Source of the DNA: Carboxylicivirga linearis
GTDB lineage: Bacteria > Bacteroidota > Bacteroidia > Bacteroidales > Marinilabiliaceae
Direction: 5' to 3'
Length of the DNA: 64,000 nt
Assembly: GCF_018271995.1 (NCBI RefSeq)
Contig: NZ_JAGUCO010000001.1
Span: forward strand, 682,001-746,000
Positions 24,924-33,378 of this stretch are shown here, piece after piece (position 1 is the first letter of the stretch; each line of letters opens with the position of its first letter). The notes below the pieces were generated by a model, which did not search any database, was not told the DNA's origin, and saw only the letters and a program-made list of their open reading frames with translations. Both the position numbers and the translations under genes were made by a program.

Positions 24924-25982
24924 ATGAGAATCAAAACCTGGCTAACAAAACCCTTTGTACTCATCTTATTATTAGCCTTGATTACATTTATCCTAACTGA
25001 ATTAGCTGCCACATCACCACAACTTACTAATCAGTTTTATTCATCGGGTATTTATCCACTCATAGCATCTTTTCTTTCTTTGATTAGTGGCTGGTTTTCA
25101 TTTTCTCTCGACGATCTGTTTTACATTCTTCTTTCGCTTGGATTACTTTCTTTATTGATTTTACCATTGTTTCGAAAAATTAAATGGGCCAAATCTCTTC
25201 GTCTCATTATTAGTTCCCTGGCATTGACTTATATGGCTTTCTATTGGTTGTGGGGCTTTAATTATTATCGATCTGACTTAAATGAGCGTTTGTCGTTTGA
25301 GGAAGCACAAGCCGATACAACAGAATTAATGAATACTTTCCGATGGTTGATTGATGAAGTGAATCAGAGTTATACCCAAGTTGATTCCATTGATAAAAGG
25401 CAATGGGTTTCAATTATTGAAAACGAATACGTTAAGCATCATAAGTTTTTAAAGATTGATACACGCCTTTGTAAGACCAACCCCAAAAGCATGACTTTTA
25501 GTCGTTTTTTTGCAGCTGCCACCATTTCGGGCTATTACGGTCCGTTTTTCAGTGAAGTACATATTAATAAACACCTTCTGCCGGTTGAATTACCTTTGGT
25601 ATTGTCTCACGAATTATCGCATCGATACGGAATAACCTCCGAAGCTGAAGCCAACTTTTATGCCTGGTATATTTGCACTCACTCCGATGATCAACAAATG
25701 AAATACAGTGCCAACTTGTATTTACTCAGATATTTCGCTTATGCAACCCATCGTATAGGCAGCTTTAAAGAAGCGGTATCATATCTTCGTCCGGAAGTAA
25801 AAGAGGATTATACCAAGGTTTCCAAACACTGGATGGCTTTAATGAATCGTAATGTAGAAGAAGTAGCCACAGCGGTTAATGATGCTTACCTAAAAACCAA
25901 CAAAGTGGATGAAGGTATTGCTGATTACGAAGGAGTAGTAAAATGTGTGATGGACTATCTGTATACGCAATCAATGAAGTAA
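24924..25982 (+). CDS. DUF3810 membrane protein with HExxH metallopeptidase-like motif
   Basis: 352 residues from ATG 24924. A start 24 codons upstream is open, but a promoter box (24900-24907) lies inside that extension, and this start gives a normal membrane N-terminus (MRIKTWLTKPFVLILL). Three hydrophobic segments (about 10-30, 45-90 and 100-120) precede a globular part containing LSHELSHRYG (HExxH) followed by an acidic helix (TSEAEANF), as in zinc metallopeptidases. DUF3810 is the matching family as I recall it; activity and substrate are unknown. It is monocistronic. Confidence 0.78.
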   Translation: MRIKTWLTKPFVLILLLALITFILTELAATSPQLTNQFYSSGIYPLIASFLSLISGWFSFSLDDLFYILLSLGLLSLLILPLFRKIKWAKSLRLIISSLALTYMAFYWLWGFNYYRSDLNERLSFEEAQADTTELMNTFRWLIDEVNQSYTQVDSIDKRQWVSIIENEYVKHHKFLKIDTRLCKTNPKSMTFSRFFAAATISGYYGPFFSEVHINKHLLPVELPLVLSHELSHRYGITSEAEANFYAWYICTHSDDQQMKYSANLYLLRYFAYATHRIGSFKEAVSYLRPEVKEDYTKVSKHWMALMNRNVEEVATAVNDAYLKTNKVDEGIADYEGVVKCVMDYLYTQSMK

Positions 25983-26125
25983 TTTGCTTTGCATATAGCT
26001 TCGCTTGCTGTTATTCTTGAAAAATTTCCGCTAACAATAAGGTTTCGTTGATGAATGATAATCAGCTTGATTGACTATGGTGCAAATTGATGGTAATTTG
26101 CATTGATTCAAAAATACACCTTATT

Positions 26126-27085
26126 ATGAGAAAATACATAATCACAGTTGTAGTGATAATAGCTGCATTTGCAACACAGAATGTGCAATCGCAATCCTTT
26201 CTGGAAAAAATGGCTAAGAAAGCAGCTGAGAAAGCCGAGAAAAAAGCTGAACAAAAAACCGAAGAGGAAATGGATAAGAAGCTTGATCAGCTTTTTGAAG
26301 AAGCCTTTGAGGATGACGAATCTCAGTCAGAGAGCGATGTTGATATGTCTGCTAAGTGGGCAGAGAAACTGGCCGGTATGGGATATGCCGGTGAACCGGT
26401 GGATATTGATGATAGTTATTCCTTTTCTTCATCCATTACCATGCACATCGAGAGCATAGATAAAGATGGTACAACTTCGAGTAACGGAGATATAAAGATT
26501 TATACCAATACTGATGATCAAACCTTTGCCTATGAATTTATTTCCAATGAGACCGAATCAAATCCTGATCAGCAAAAAGGATTGATTATAATGGATATGA
26601 AAAATCAGGCGAGTATTATTCTTAATGATGATGAAAAATCAGGTATTATTTATGGAGTAGATGGTTTAGTGGATGGTTCGATGTATGATGAAAGTGATGA
26701 GGAAGAGGAAGACGAAATGCCGGAGGATATGAATAATCTTGATCCGAGGTTAACCAAAACAGGCAATACTAAAACCATCTTGGGCTATAAATGTGATGAA
26801 TATAAGTATAAAGATGAAGAGAGTGAAGGCTTGGTATATATTACACAGGATGTTGATTGGAAAAGTGAGGATTTTATGACTACCATCTTTAAATCATCGA
26901 TGTATTCAAATGGAGTGTTTAATGGCTTTATGATGGCTAGTGAGCATGTTAATCTGAATGATGGAGAAAAATCGACCTATGAAGTAACAGATATCAATAA
27001 AAATGATAAAAGTGCATTTGTAATGTCCGATTACCAATTAACTAATATCGGTTCTTTTAAAATTCCGGAAGAAGTTGAAGAGTAA
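26126..27085 (+). CDS. DUF4412-like secreted/periplasmic protein
   Basis: 319 residues from ATG 26126, chosen because it gives a clean signal peptide (MRKYIITVVVIIAAFATQNV ending near Gln-Ser-Gln) rather than the upstream in-frame ATG. A highly charged Lys/Glu coiled-coil stretch (about 25-75) is followed by a beta-rich domain. The late segment 'KTILGYKCDEYKYKDEE' is typical of DUF4412 proteins, which sit in the envelope with no established function. An acidic run (DEEEEDEMPEDM) lies mid-protein. Confidence 0.7.
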   Translation: MRKYIITVVVIIAAFATQNVQSQSFLEKMAKKAAEKAEKKAEQKTEEEMDKKLDQLFEEAFEDDESQSESDVDMSAKWAEKLAGMGYAGEPVDIDDSYSFSSSITMHIESIDKDGTTSSNGDIKIYTNTDDQTFAYEFISNETESNPDQQKGLIIMDMKNQASIILNDDEKSGIIYGVDGLVDGSMYDESDEEEEDEMPEDMNNLDPRLTKTGNTKTILGYKCDEYKYKDEESEGLVYITQDVDWKSEDFMTTIFKSSMYSNGVFNGFMMASEHVNLNDGEKSTYEVTDINKNDKSAFVMSDYQLTNIGSFKIPEEVEE

Positions 27086-27161
27086 TTAATGTTGGAGTGA
27101 AGTGTCTTTTTTTATATTATTGTTCGTAAATCCAAATTTTATAAATTGAGAAAAATCTAAC

Positions 27162-27527
27162 ATGAGAAAGCCAGAATTTATCAGTTATAATGGTAAAACA
27201 TTTTTCTTTATGGACTTTTCAGATATGAGGAGTCGTGAAGAGGTTGACGGTTTAATACAACCGAGTGCGGAATATATTCGCAGCCAATCCGAAAAATCAG
27301 TATTGACACTAACCAATATTAAAGGAATGCACTTTAATAACGAAATCAAAAATGCGTTTTCCGATTTCTTAAAAGGGAATAAGCCTTTTGTTAAGGCAGG
27401 AGCTGTTGTGGGTATTGGTGGTTTACAACGTATTGTTTATAACGGCGTCATGAAGTTGTCTGGTCGCGATCTACGTTCGTTTGAAACACTTGATCAGGCT
27501 CAGGATTGGTTGGCTACAGTGAATTAA
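27162..27527 (+). CDS. STAS/SEC14-like domain protein (SpoIIAA-like)
   Basis: 121 residues without a signal peptide or membrane helix. The C-terminal part 'GIGGLQRIVYNGVMKLSGRD' and 'FETLDQAQDWLA' fit the SpoIIAA-like STAS/SEC14 family of small single-domain proteins. Members are thought to bind lipids or act in signalling; nothing here fixes the role. It is followed directly by a terminator, so it is monocistronic. Confidence 0.65.
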   Translation: MRKPEFISYNGKTFFFMDFSDMRSREEVDGLIQPSAEYIRSQSEKSVLTLTNIKGMHFNNEIKNAFSDFLKGNKPFVKAGAVVGIGGLQRIVYNGVMKLSGRDLRSFETLDQAQDWLATVN

Positions 27528-27550
27528 TTTAACATTGTATTATATGCATA

Positions 27551-27575
27551 GGGATCGTTTTTGATCCCTTTTTTT
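27551..27575 (+). terminator. Rho-independent terminator
   Basis: GGGATC, loop GTTTTT, GATCCC, then a run of seven T. It ends the STAS-like gene. Confidence 0.85.
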
Positions 27576-27588
27576 ATGCTTAATTTTG
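27560..27588 (+). promoter_or_regulatory. Predicted Bacteroidota-type promoter
   Basis: TTTG (27560-27563) and TAATTTTG (27581-27588) are 17 bp apart, fitting -33 and -7 boxes, and the second is 15 bp before ATG 27604. The -33 box lies inside the preceding terminator. Confidence 0.45.
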
Positions 27589-27603
27589 AAATAAAAACTG
27601 GAT

Positions 27604-27822
27604 ATGGAAAATATGTCATTTGTATTTTATTTAATGATTGCCTTTGGTCTTTTCCTGGTGATTGCAGTTATTATTAACTGGGAGTGGTATTTTAAACAGC
27701 GTAGAGCTCAGATTATTATAAAATCATTAGGGAGAACGGGTGCTCGCTGGTTATATGGTGCTCTGGGGTTATTTTTTGCTGTTGTTGGATACCTGGTAAT
27801 AAGTGGAAATATAAAAATCTAA
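27604..27822 (+). CDS. Small two-helix membrane protein, Imm17-like
   Basis: 72 residues with two hydrophobic helices (about 6-26 and 49-68) separated by a basic segment ending in LGRTGARWLYGALG. This pattern resembles the immunity-17 family as I remember it, whose members are predicted immunity proteins. No toxin gene lies next to it, so a role in toxin immunity is not supported by context. Confidence 0.5.
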   Translation: MENMSFVFYLMIAFGLFLVIAVIINWEWYFKQRRAQIIIKSLGRTGARWLYGALGLFFAVVGYLVISGNIKI

Positions 27823-27895
27823 ATAAGTTTAGGTGGGCTTGTAACCTTTTTCGTTCTAATAGTCTCTTACCTGCAAAACATTAAAATACTAGAAT

Positions 27896-28273
27896 ATGGA
27901 AAGTGTAAGAATTGTTGAAAATATCATGATTGGTATTGTTTGGCTTGCTTTTTTTGCAGGAGCATTTATGGCATGGTTTTTTTATGTCAAAGCAAGAAAT
28001 ACTGAGCGATTAGCTTTAATCGAAAAAGGAGCAGATGTAAATAACTTCTATGGAAAAAGGAATGACAAAAAGACTTTTAGATTTCCATGGATGAAATTTG
28101 GATTGTTGCTTAGTGGATTAGGTTTTGGTTTAGTGTTGGGGTTGTTTATCATTTCAATACCTGAATTAAAAGATTCATTAAATCAAGTTGCACCAGGCTT
28201 GGTTTTTGCATCTATGCTTTTATTTGGTGGTTTAGGTATGATCTTAGCTCATTTTGTAGATCGTAAAAAATAA
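27896..28273 (+). CDS. DUF6249-like membrane protein
   Basis: 125 residues with three hydrophobic helices (about 11-30, 67-90 and 99-118). The cytoplasmic segment 'NTERLALIEKGADVNNFY' is typical of DUF6249 proteins, which are commonly encoded beside ECF sigma factors in Bacteroidota. The sigma gene starts 14 bp downstream, so they are cotranscribed. It may help sense envelope state; that is inference. Confidence 0.65.
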   Translation: MESVRIVENIMIGIVWLAFFAGAFMAWFFYVKARNTERLALIEKGADVNNFYGKRNDKKTFRFPWMKFGLLLSGLGFGLVLGLFIISIPELKDSLNQVAPGLVFASMLLFGGLGMILAHFVDRKK

Positions 28274-28287
28274 AACAAGGCTCTTTA

Positions 28288-28839
28288 ATGGAAGATATTT
28301 ATATCGAAAAGGTTAAGAATGGCGATGTGGAGGCATTCCGGTTTATTATCCGGCAATACCAAAACATGGCCTTTTCTGTTGCAATGTCGGTGGTTAAAAA
28401 TGAATTTTTAGCCCGTGATGTAGCTCAGGAAGCCTTTTTAAATGTCTTTCAGAATATTAAACAATTCAGAGGCGATTCAAAATTCAGTACATGGTTGTAT
28501 CGCATCGTTATTAATAAAGCCTTTAGGGTAGCCGAGAAGGAAGGGAAGCATACTTTTGATAGCATTGATGATGTAGGTAAGGAGACGGAAGAAAACAGTA
28601 TGGATAAACTTACTGATGATGAGCGTAAGTTCTATATCAATGAAGTGTTAATTCGGATGCCAGCTAACGAAAGCCTGGCATTGCGTTTATTTTATTTGCA
28701 GGAAATGGCAATGAGCGAAGTGCAGGAAGTAACAGGCTGGTCGTTGAGTAATATAAAAGTGATTTTGCATCGCGCCCGAAAGCGTTTTCAGGTAGAGTTG
28801 AATACGATTTTAAAAACCGAAGCTAAAAGTATATTGTGA
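28288..28839 (+). CDS. ECF-type RNA polymerase sigma factor
   Basis: 183 residues. Region 2 is seen in 'VAQEAFLNVFQNIKQFRGDS' and 'FSTWLYRIVINKA', and region 4 HTH in 'EVQEVTGWSLSNIKVILHRA'. Region 1.1 and region 3 are absent, as expected for group 4 sigma factors. It directs RNA polymerase to a small envelope or stress regulon. The following gene overlaps its stop codon by one base, the usual position of a cognate anti-sigma factor. Confidence 0.9.
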   Translation: MEDIYIEKVKNGDVEAFRFIIRQYQNMAFSVAMSVVKNEFLARDVAQEAFLNVFQNIKQFRGDSKFSTWLYRIVINKAFRVAEKEGKHTFDSIDDVGKETEENSMDKLTDDERKFYINEVLIRMPANESLALRLFYLQEMAMSEVQEVTGWSLSNIKVILHRARKRFQVELNTILKTEAKSIL

Positions 28840-29168
28840 TGGAAGAAAACAAGTTTAAAGAGTTGTTAAGTGACAGTAAACTAAATATGCCCTTCGCTGA
28901 TTTTGAAGATAGTGTGATGCAATCGGTTTATAAAGAAGAGGAAAGTCGTCAGGGTATTTTAAAAAATATACGATTGTCGTGGGTGTTTTTTACTATAGGT
29001 ACTTTATTTGGCATTATTGCCACTATTTCTATTCCCTATATCCAACAACCCATCTTTAATTTTGATATGAAATACCTTCAAATACCTTTACTATTGGTGT
29101 TAACAGGTGTGTTAGTTTGGTTGATGGATGCTTTATTCCGATTCTCATTCCGTAATAGTCGAAAGTAA
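28839..29168 (+). CDS. Small membrane protein, putative anti-sigma factor
   Basis: 109 residues from ATG 28839, which overlaps the sigma stop codon (TGATG). A soluble N-terminus (about 1-45, with 'FADFEDSVMQSVYKEEE') precedes two hydrophobic helices (about 48-68 and 80-100). Position and topology suit an anti-sigma factor, but the classical HxxxCxxC zinc motif is absent. It is followed by 207 bp of AT-rich DNA where I see nothing. Confidence 0.6.
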   Translation: MEENKFKELLSDSKLNMPFADFEDSVMQSVYKEEESRQGILKNIRLSWVFFTIGTLFGIIATISIPYIQQPIFNFDMKYLQIPLLLVLTGVLVWLMDALFRFSFRNSRK

Positions 29169-29375
29169 GTCAGTGCAAAAGGGGAAGCTTAGAATAAAAG
29201 TGAATATACTTCTGCTTTCTGCCTGTTTACTATGCTGTCTTTATAAAGAATAGATTGGTTAACTATTAAAATATGAGATAAACTACTATTAATTTAAAGA
29301 GGATGTACAATAATCGTAAGCGCTATGTAAATCAATCAATCTAAAGTCTGGTTTCTATAAGTCTAACAGTCTATA

Positions 29376-30407
29376 TTAATACACGGTAATTAAGCTTTCT
29401 TTCGTTTTGGTAAGTTCGCCAAAAGATTCAGCTTTAATTCCTTTGCTTATTAGCAGAGCTTCCACATCTGCTGCCTTTTCAGGACGAACAGCCAATAGTA
29501 AACCTCCACTTGTTTGAGGATCACATACAAGCGACTTATAAGATTGTGATTTCAGGTTTACATTTTCACCGTAACTATTCCAGTTGCGATGTGTTCCTCC
29601 GGGCATACAACCTTGTTCAATATATTCATCCAATACATCCAATTTTGGAATCTTGTCGAATTCAATTTCAGCTGAAAGTCCACTTCCTTCACACATTTCA
29701 CTCAAATGACCAATCAGACTGAAACCGGTTACATCAGTCATGGCTTCAACGCCATCCATATTAGCCAGTTCTTCTCCAATAGAATTGAGTTGGCTCATAA
29801 TATCAGGAGCTATATCAGCATGTTCTTCTTTTAACTTGCCTTGCTTTTGAGCAGTGGTTAAAATGCCAACACCCAACGGTTTTGTTAGGTAAAGTAAACA
29901 TCCTTTGGTGGCAGTATCGTTTCTTTTCAATTTGTTTAAATCTACGCGACCAGTTACAGCTAAACCAAAAATGGGTTCGGGACTATCAATGCTGTGTCCT
30001 CCTGCTAATGGAATTCCGGCTTCTTTACAAGCCTGACGACCACCTTCCATTACCTTTGATGCTTCCTCGGGCGGCAATTTATCTACCGGCCATCCTAATA
30101 TAGCAATCGCCATCAGCGGAGTTCCGCCCATGGCATAAATATCACTGATGGCATTGGTGGCCGCTATTTTACCAAAAGTAAAAGCATCATCCACAATAGG
30201 CATAAAAAAGTCGGTTGTGCTAATAACGCCAGTTCCATCTCCTAAGTCATAAACAGCAGCATCATCGCGGGTATCATTCCCAACTATTAATTTGTCATTG
30301 CTTACAGGAGGTATATTGCTTTTTAAAATCGAACTCAAAACGGAAGGTGCTATTTTACATCCGCAGCCAGCACCATGGCTGTATTGTGTTAGTTTAAATT
30401 CCAACAT
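29376..30407 (-). CDS. selD: Selenide, water dikinase (selenophosphate synthetase)
   Basis: 343 residues from the ATG at 30405-30407, which gives the family start [18 protein letters not shown]. The active-site position is Cys15 (with C17 and K18), so this is the cysteine and not the selenocysteine form. ATP/Mg-binding segments '[16 protein letters not shown]' and '[12 protein letters not shown]' follow. The enzyme makes selenophosphate from selenide and ATP. It overlaps the end of mnmH by 14 bp, and the pairing points to tRNA 2-selenouridine. No selA, selB or tRNA-Sec is seen in the window. Confidence 0.95.
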   Translation of the reverse strand: MLEFKLTQYSHGAGCGCKIAPSVLSSILKSNIPPVSNDKLIVGNDTRDDAAVYDLGDGTGVISTTDFFMPIVDDAFTFGKIAATNAISDIYAMGGTPLMAIAILGWPVDKLPPEEASKVMEGGRQACKEAGIPLAGGHSIDSPEPIFGLAVTGRVDLNKLKRNDTATKGCLLYLTKPLGVGILTTAQKQGKLKEEHADIAPDIMSQLNSIGEELANMDGVEAMTDVTGFSLIGHLSEMCEGSGLSAEIEFDKIPKLDVLDEYIEQGCMPGGTHRNWNSYGENVNLKSQSYKSLVCDPQTSGGLLLAVRPEKAADVEALLISKGIKAESFGELTKTKESLITVY

Positions 30408-31434
30408 ATAAATGTTTTTGATAGTATTCAAGTATGGTTTGGGCATTTCGCTTTGAATCGGTATCTTCAAGTTTCAGAATCTCAATTTTATCTTCATCTC
30501 TTTTCGCCAATCCTTTTAAATAATATTTATCGTAGTATTCAAGAGTAATCAATGCTACTTTATAAAAATTGTCTTGTTCCAGAAAATCAAGAGCCTCTTT
30601 TGTTCTTTGAGGGCCAAGGCGTTTACTTATTCGTTGGATGGCATCGGCCAGTTTAGGTTTGTTATCCAATGCATATTCATTTACCAGTAACTTTGCCCTT
30701 TCTTCTTTTGAAATATCGATAAACAGAAGTTTATTTGCCCGCATTTTCTGAAACAGGTATTGCGGAATGTTTACATTACCAATATTCGGACTCTCGTCCT
30801 CAATCCAAATAGGGTGGTTGGTATTTAAATTGCGCCATTCCCAATACAAATTGTTTTCGAATTGTTCGGTTGTGGGTTGTTGTCCATATCCGATGCTACC
30901 AAAGGCCGAGCCTTTATGTTTTGCAATAAACTCAAGATCCAGTACTTGCTCCCCTCGATCTTTTAGTTCATTTAAAATATGAGTTTTACCACTACCGGTA
31001 TAGCCACCTAATACATTGATTTTGTATTCATCAAATGAGTTTAGAGCTATGCCTCGAAAAGCCTTATAGCCTTTTTCAATAACATACACTTCAGTAAATC
31101 CATTGTCTTGCAGGTGTTGTGCAAAAGCATGACTTCGCATTCCGCCTCTCCAACAGTGAACCACTACTTTTTTGTTGGGAGCAATAGCTTTTGATCGATC
31201 AATGAATGATTGTAGCTTAGGATTTACATATTGATACCCTAAGTCAATGGCTGCTTGTTGCGACTGTTGCTTATATACAGTTCCTACATGAGCACGTTCA
31301 TCGTTGCTGAATAGCTCTATGTTGATAGCACCAGGGATATGTCCTTTAATAAACTCACCGGGTGAGCGAACATCAATCAGAGGCCAGTCTTCAAAATCGT
31401 TCAAATATTGAGTTATGGTTATATCTATTGGCAT
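30394..31434 (-). CDS. mnmH: tRNA 2-selenouridine synthase
   Basis: 346 residues. An N-terminal rhodanese domain (about 1-125) carries the catalytic Cys94 in [13 protein letters not shown]-loop domain follows with GGYTGSGKT (143-151). MnmH replaces sulfur with selenium at the wobble 2-thiouridine of certain tRNAs through a geranylated intermediate, using selenophosphate from SelD encoded by the overlapping downstream gene. Confidence 0.94.
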   Translation of the reverse strand: MPIDITITQYLNDFEDWPLIDVRSPGEFIKGHIPGAINIELFSNDERAHVGTVYKQQSQQAAIDLGYQYVNPKLQSFIDRSKAIAPNKKVVVHCWRGGMRSHAFAQHLQDNGFTEVYVIEKGYKAFRGIALNSFDEYKINVLGGYTGSGKTHILNELKDRGEQVLDLEFIAKHKGSAFGSIGYGQQPTTEQFENNLYWEWRNLNTNHPIWIEDESPNIGNVNIPQYLFQKMRANKLLFIDISKEERAKLLVNEYALDNKPKLADAIQRISKRLGPQRTKEALDFLEQDNFYKVALITLEYYDKYYLKGLAKRDEDKIEILKLEDTDSKRNAQTILEYYQKHLYVGI

Positions 31435-31525
31435 GGGGTAAAGGTAATTATTCTACCCCAATGCTAGATAAAACAATGAAATTAAAAGTTACTTGTCTAT
31501 TATCTTCTGCCTGATAACGATTCAA

Positions 31526-32566
31526 TTACTTTGTATAAACTCTGTTTTCTTGCTCAGCAACACGAATAAATGTAGTTCTTTTAGTCAGTTCTTTAAGTTT
31601 TGAAGCACCAACGTATGTGCAAGTACTGCGTACCCCACCTAAAATATCTTGTACGGTATTTTCGACAGATCCGCGGTAATCAACTTCAACAGTTTTTCCT
31701 TCACTGGCGCGATATTCGGCCACGCCTCCAGCATGTTTTTTCATAGCAGTAGATGAACTCATACCATAAAACTGTTTGTATTTTTTACCATCTCGCTCTA
31801 CTAGTTCACCGCCACTTTCATCGTGTCCTGCAAGCATTCCGCCTAGCATAACAAAGTCAGCGCCGGCACCAAAAGCTTTGGCTACATCTCCCGGAGAAGA
31901 ACAACCTCCATCACTAATTATTTGACCTCCCAATCCATGAGCAGCATCAGCACATTCGATAATAGCAGAAAGTTGTGGGTAACCAACACCTGTTTTAATA
32001 CGCGTGGTACATACCGATCCGGGTCCAATACCTACCTTAATAATATCAGCCCCGGCCAATATTAATTCTTCCACCATTTCTCCGGTAACTACATTGCCTG
32101 CCAGAATAGTCATGGTTGGAAATTGTGCACGTGTTTGCTTTACAAATTCTACAAAATGCTCTGAATAACCATTGGCCACATCAATACAAATAAATTGCAT
32201 TTGGGGGTGAGCCTGAATTACTTTACTTATTTTTTCAAGATCTGGTTGGCCGGTTCCGGTGCTTATAGCAATGTATTTTTCAATGTCCTTGGGGGCTGTC
32301 TTTAAAAATTGATCCCATTCCTCAAAAGTGTAATGCTTATGAATAGCAGTAAAAATTCTCTTTTCAGCCAATTTAATTGCCATCTCAAAGGTCCCTACGG
32401 TATCCATATTGGCTGCCATAATAGGCACACCTGTCCATTCCTTTTGGCTGTTTCTAAACAGAAATGTTCTGTCCAGACTAACTTGCGATCTACTTTTTAA
32501 AGTGGACCTTTTGGGCCGAAACATTACATCTTTAAAACCTAATTTGATGTCGTATTCTATTCTCAT
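31526..32566 (-). CDS. guaC: GMP reductase
   Basis: 346 residues, the normal length for GuaC, and no CBS domain, unlike IMP dehydrogenase. The N-terminus '[20 protein letters not shown]' is characteristic of GMP reductase, and the catalytic Cys186 lies in [11 protein letters not shown]. It converts GMP to IMP and ammonia with NADPH in purine salvage. It lies 91 bp upstream of mnmH on the same strand and 88 bp downstream of the nitroreductase gene, with a terminator between. Confidence 0.94.
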   Translation of the reverse strand: MRIEYDIKLGFKDVMFRPKRSTLKSRSQVSLDRTFLFRNSQKEWTGVPIMAANMDTVGTFEMAIKLAEKRIFTAIHKHYTFEEWDQFLKTAPKDIEKYIAISTGTGQPDLEKISKVIQAHPQMQFICIDVANGYSEHFVEFVKQTRAQFPTMTILAGNVVTGEMVEELILAGADIIKVGIGPGSVCTTRIKTGVGYPQLSAIIECADAAHGLGGQIISDGGCSSPGDVAKAFGAGADFVMLGGMLAGHDESGGELVERDGKKYKQFYGMSSSTAMKKHAGGVAEYRASEGKTVEVDYRGSVENTVQDILGGVRSTCTYVGASKLKELTKRTTFIRVAEQENRVYTK

Positions 32567-32630
32567 AATTAAAGTTTTTAACTCATAAATGTAATTAATT
32601 CTTCACTGTTTGTTGGTGAGAATAAAATAA

Positions 32631-32652
32631 AAAAAGGACAGGAGTCCTTTTC
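32631..32652 (-). terminator. Terminator of the nitroreductase gene
   Basis: AAAAAGGAC pairs with GTCCTTTT around AGGA. Read on the minus strand the hairpin is followed by T-rich sequence just after the nitroreductase stop. Confidence 0.65.
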
Positions 32653-32654
32653 TT

Positions 32655-33284
32655 TTAGTAGGTAATTACCATTTCATTAATCGGTTTTCGAACCTTTGGC
32701 AGATGCTGGTATTTATCTGTTTCAGATCTGAATCCTACGGCAGCCATTACAACGGATGTCAGATTCTTTTCTTTCAGTCCTAAAATATTATCAAACTCTT
32801 CATGGTTGAATCCTTCCATCGGACAAGTGTCGATATTATTAAGAGCACAGGTTGTTAATAGTTGACCTAATGCTATGTAAGTTTGTTTTGCTGCCCAAAC
32901 TGTTTTTTCATCATTTGATAAGTTGGCCATTGATCCTTTCATCATAGAAGAATAATCAACCAACGAATCAACAGGTACTCCACGAACTTCTGAAACTAAC
33001 TGAATAAAGGCATCTACATCCTTATCTTCTAAATTTGTTTTGGCCGCAAAAATAATAATTTGAGAGGCATCGGTTAGTTGTGGCTGTCCCCAGGCTGCAT
33101 CTTTAAGTTTTTCTCGTATTTCTTGGTTTTCAACTACAATAATCTGATAAGGCTGCAAACCATATGAAGAAGCTGATAAGTTAGTTGCTTCCAAAATCAG
33201 GTTTAATTGATCGTTTGTTAGTTTTTTAGAACTATCAAATTGTTTAGTGGCATAGCGCCAATTAAGTTGTTTAATAATATCCAT
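32655..33284 (-). CDS. Nitroreductase-family NAD(P)H-dependent FMN oxidoreductase
   Basis: 209 residues. 'WRYATKQFD' at the N-terminus, 'SASSYGLQPYQIIVV' (FMN contact region) and 'CPMEGFN' (about 158) fit NfsB/NfnB-type nitroreductases. Such enzymes reduce nitro compounds or quinones; the physiological substrate is unknown. It is divergent from the large sensor kinase at 33379. Confidence 0.85.
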   Translation of the reverse strand: MDIIKQLNWRYATKQFDSSKKLTNDQLNLILEATNLSASSYGLQPYQIIVVENQEIREKLKDAAWGQPQLTDASQIIIFAAKTNLEDKDVDAFIQLVSEVRGVPVDSLVDYSSMMKGSMANLSNDEKTVWAAKQTYIALGQLLTTCALNNIDTCPMEGFNHEEFDNILGLKEKNLTSVVMAAVGFRSETDKYQHLPKVRKPINEMVITY

Positions 33285-33378
33285 TGCAATTCGTTTTAAA
33301 AAGAAGAAACGTTAGTCAAGAGAATTTGTTTGATAGAAGGATTGAATTATGTGATTAGGAAATTTGTGTATCTAAAGA

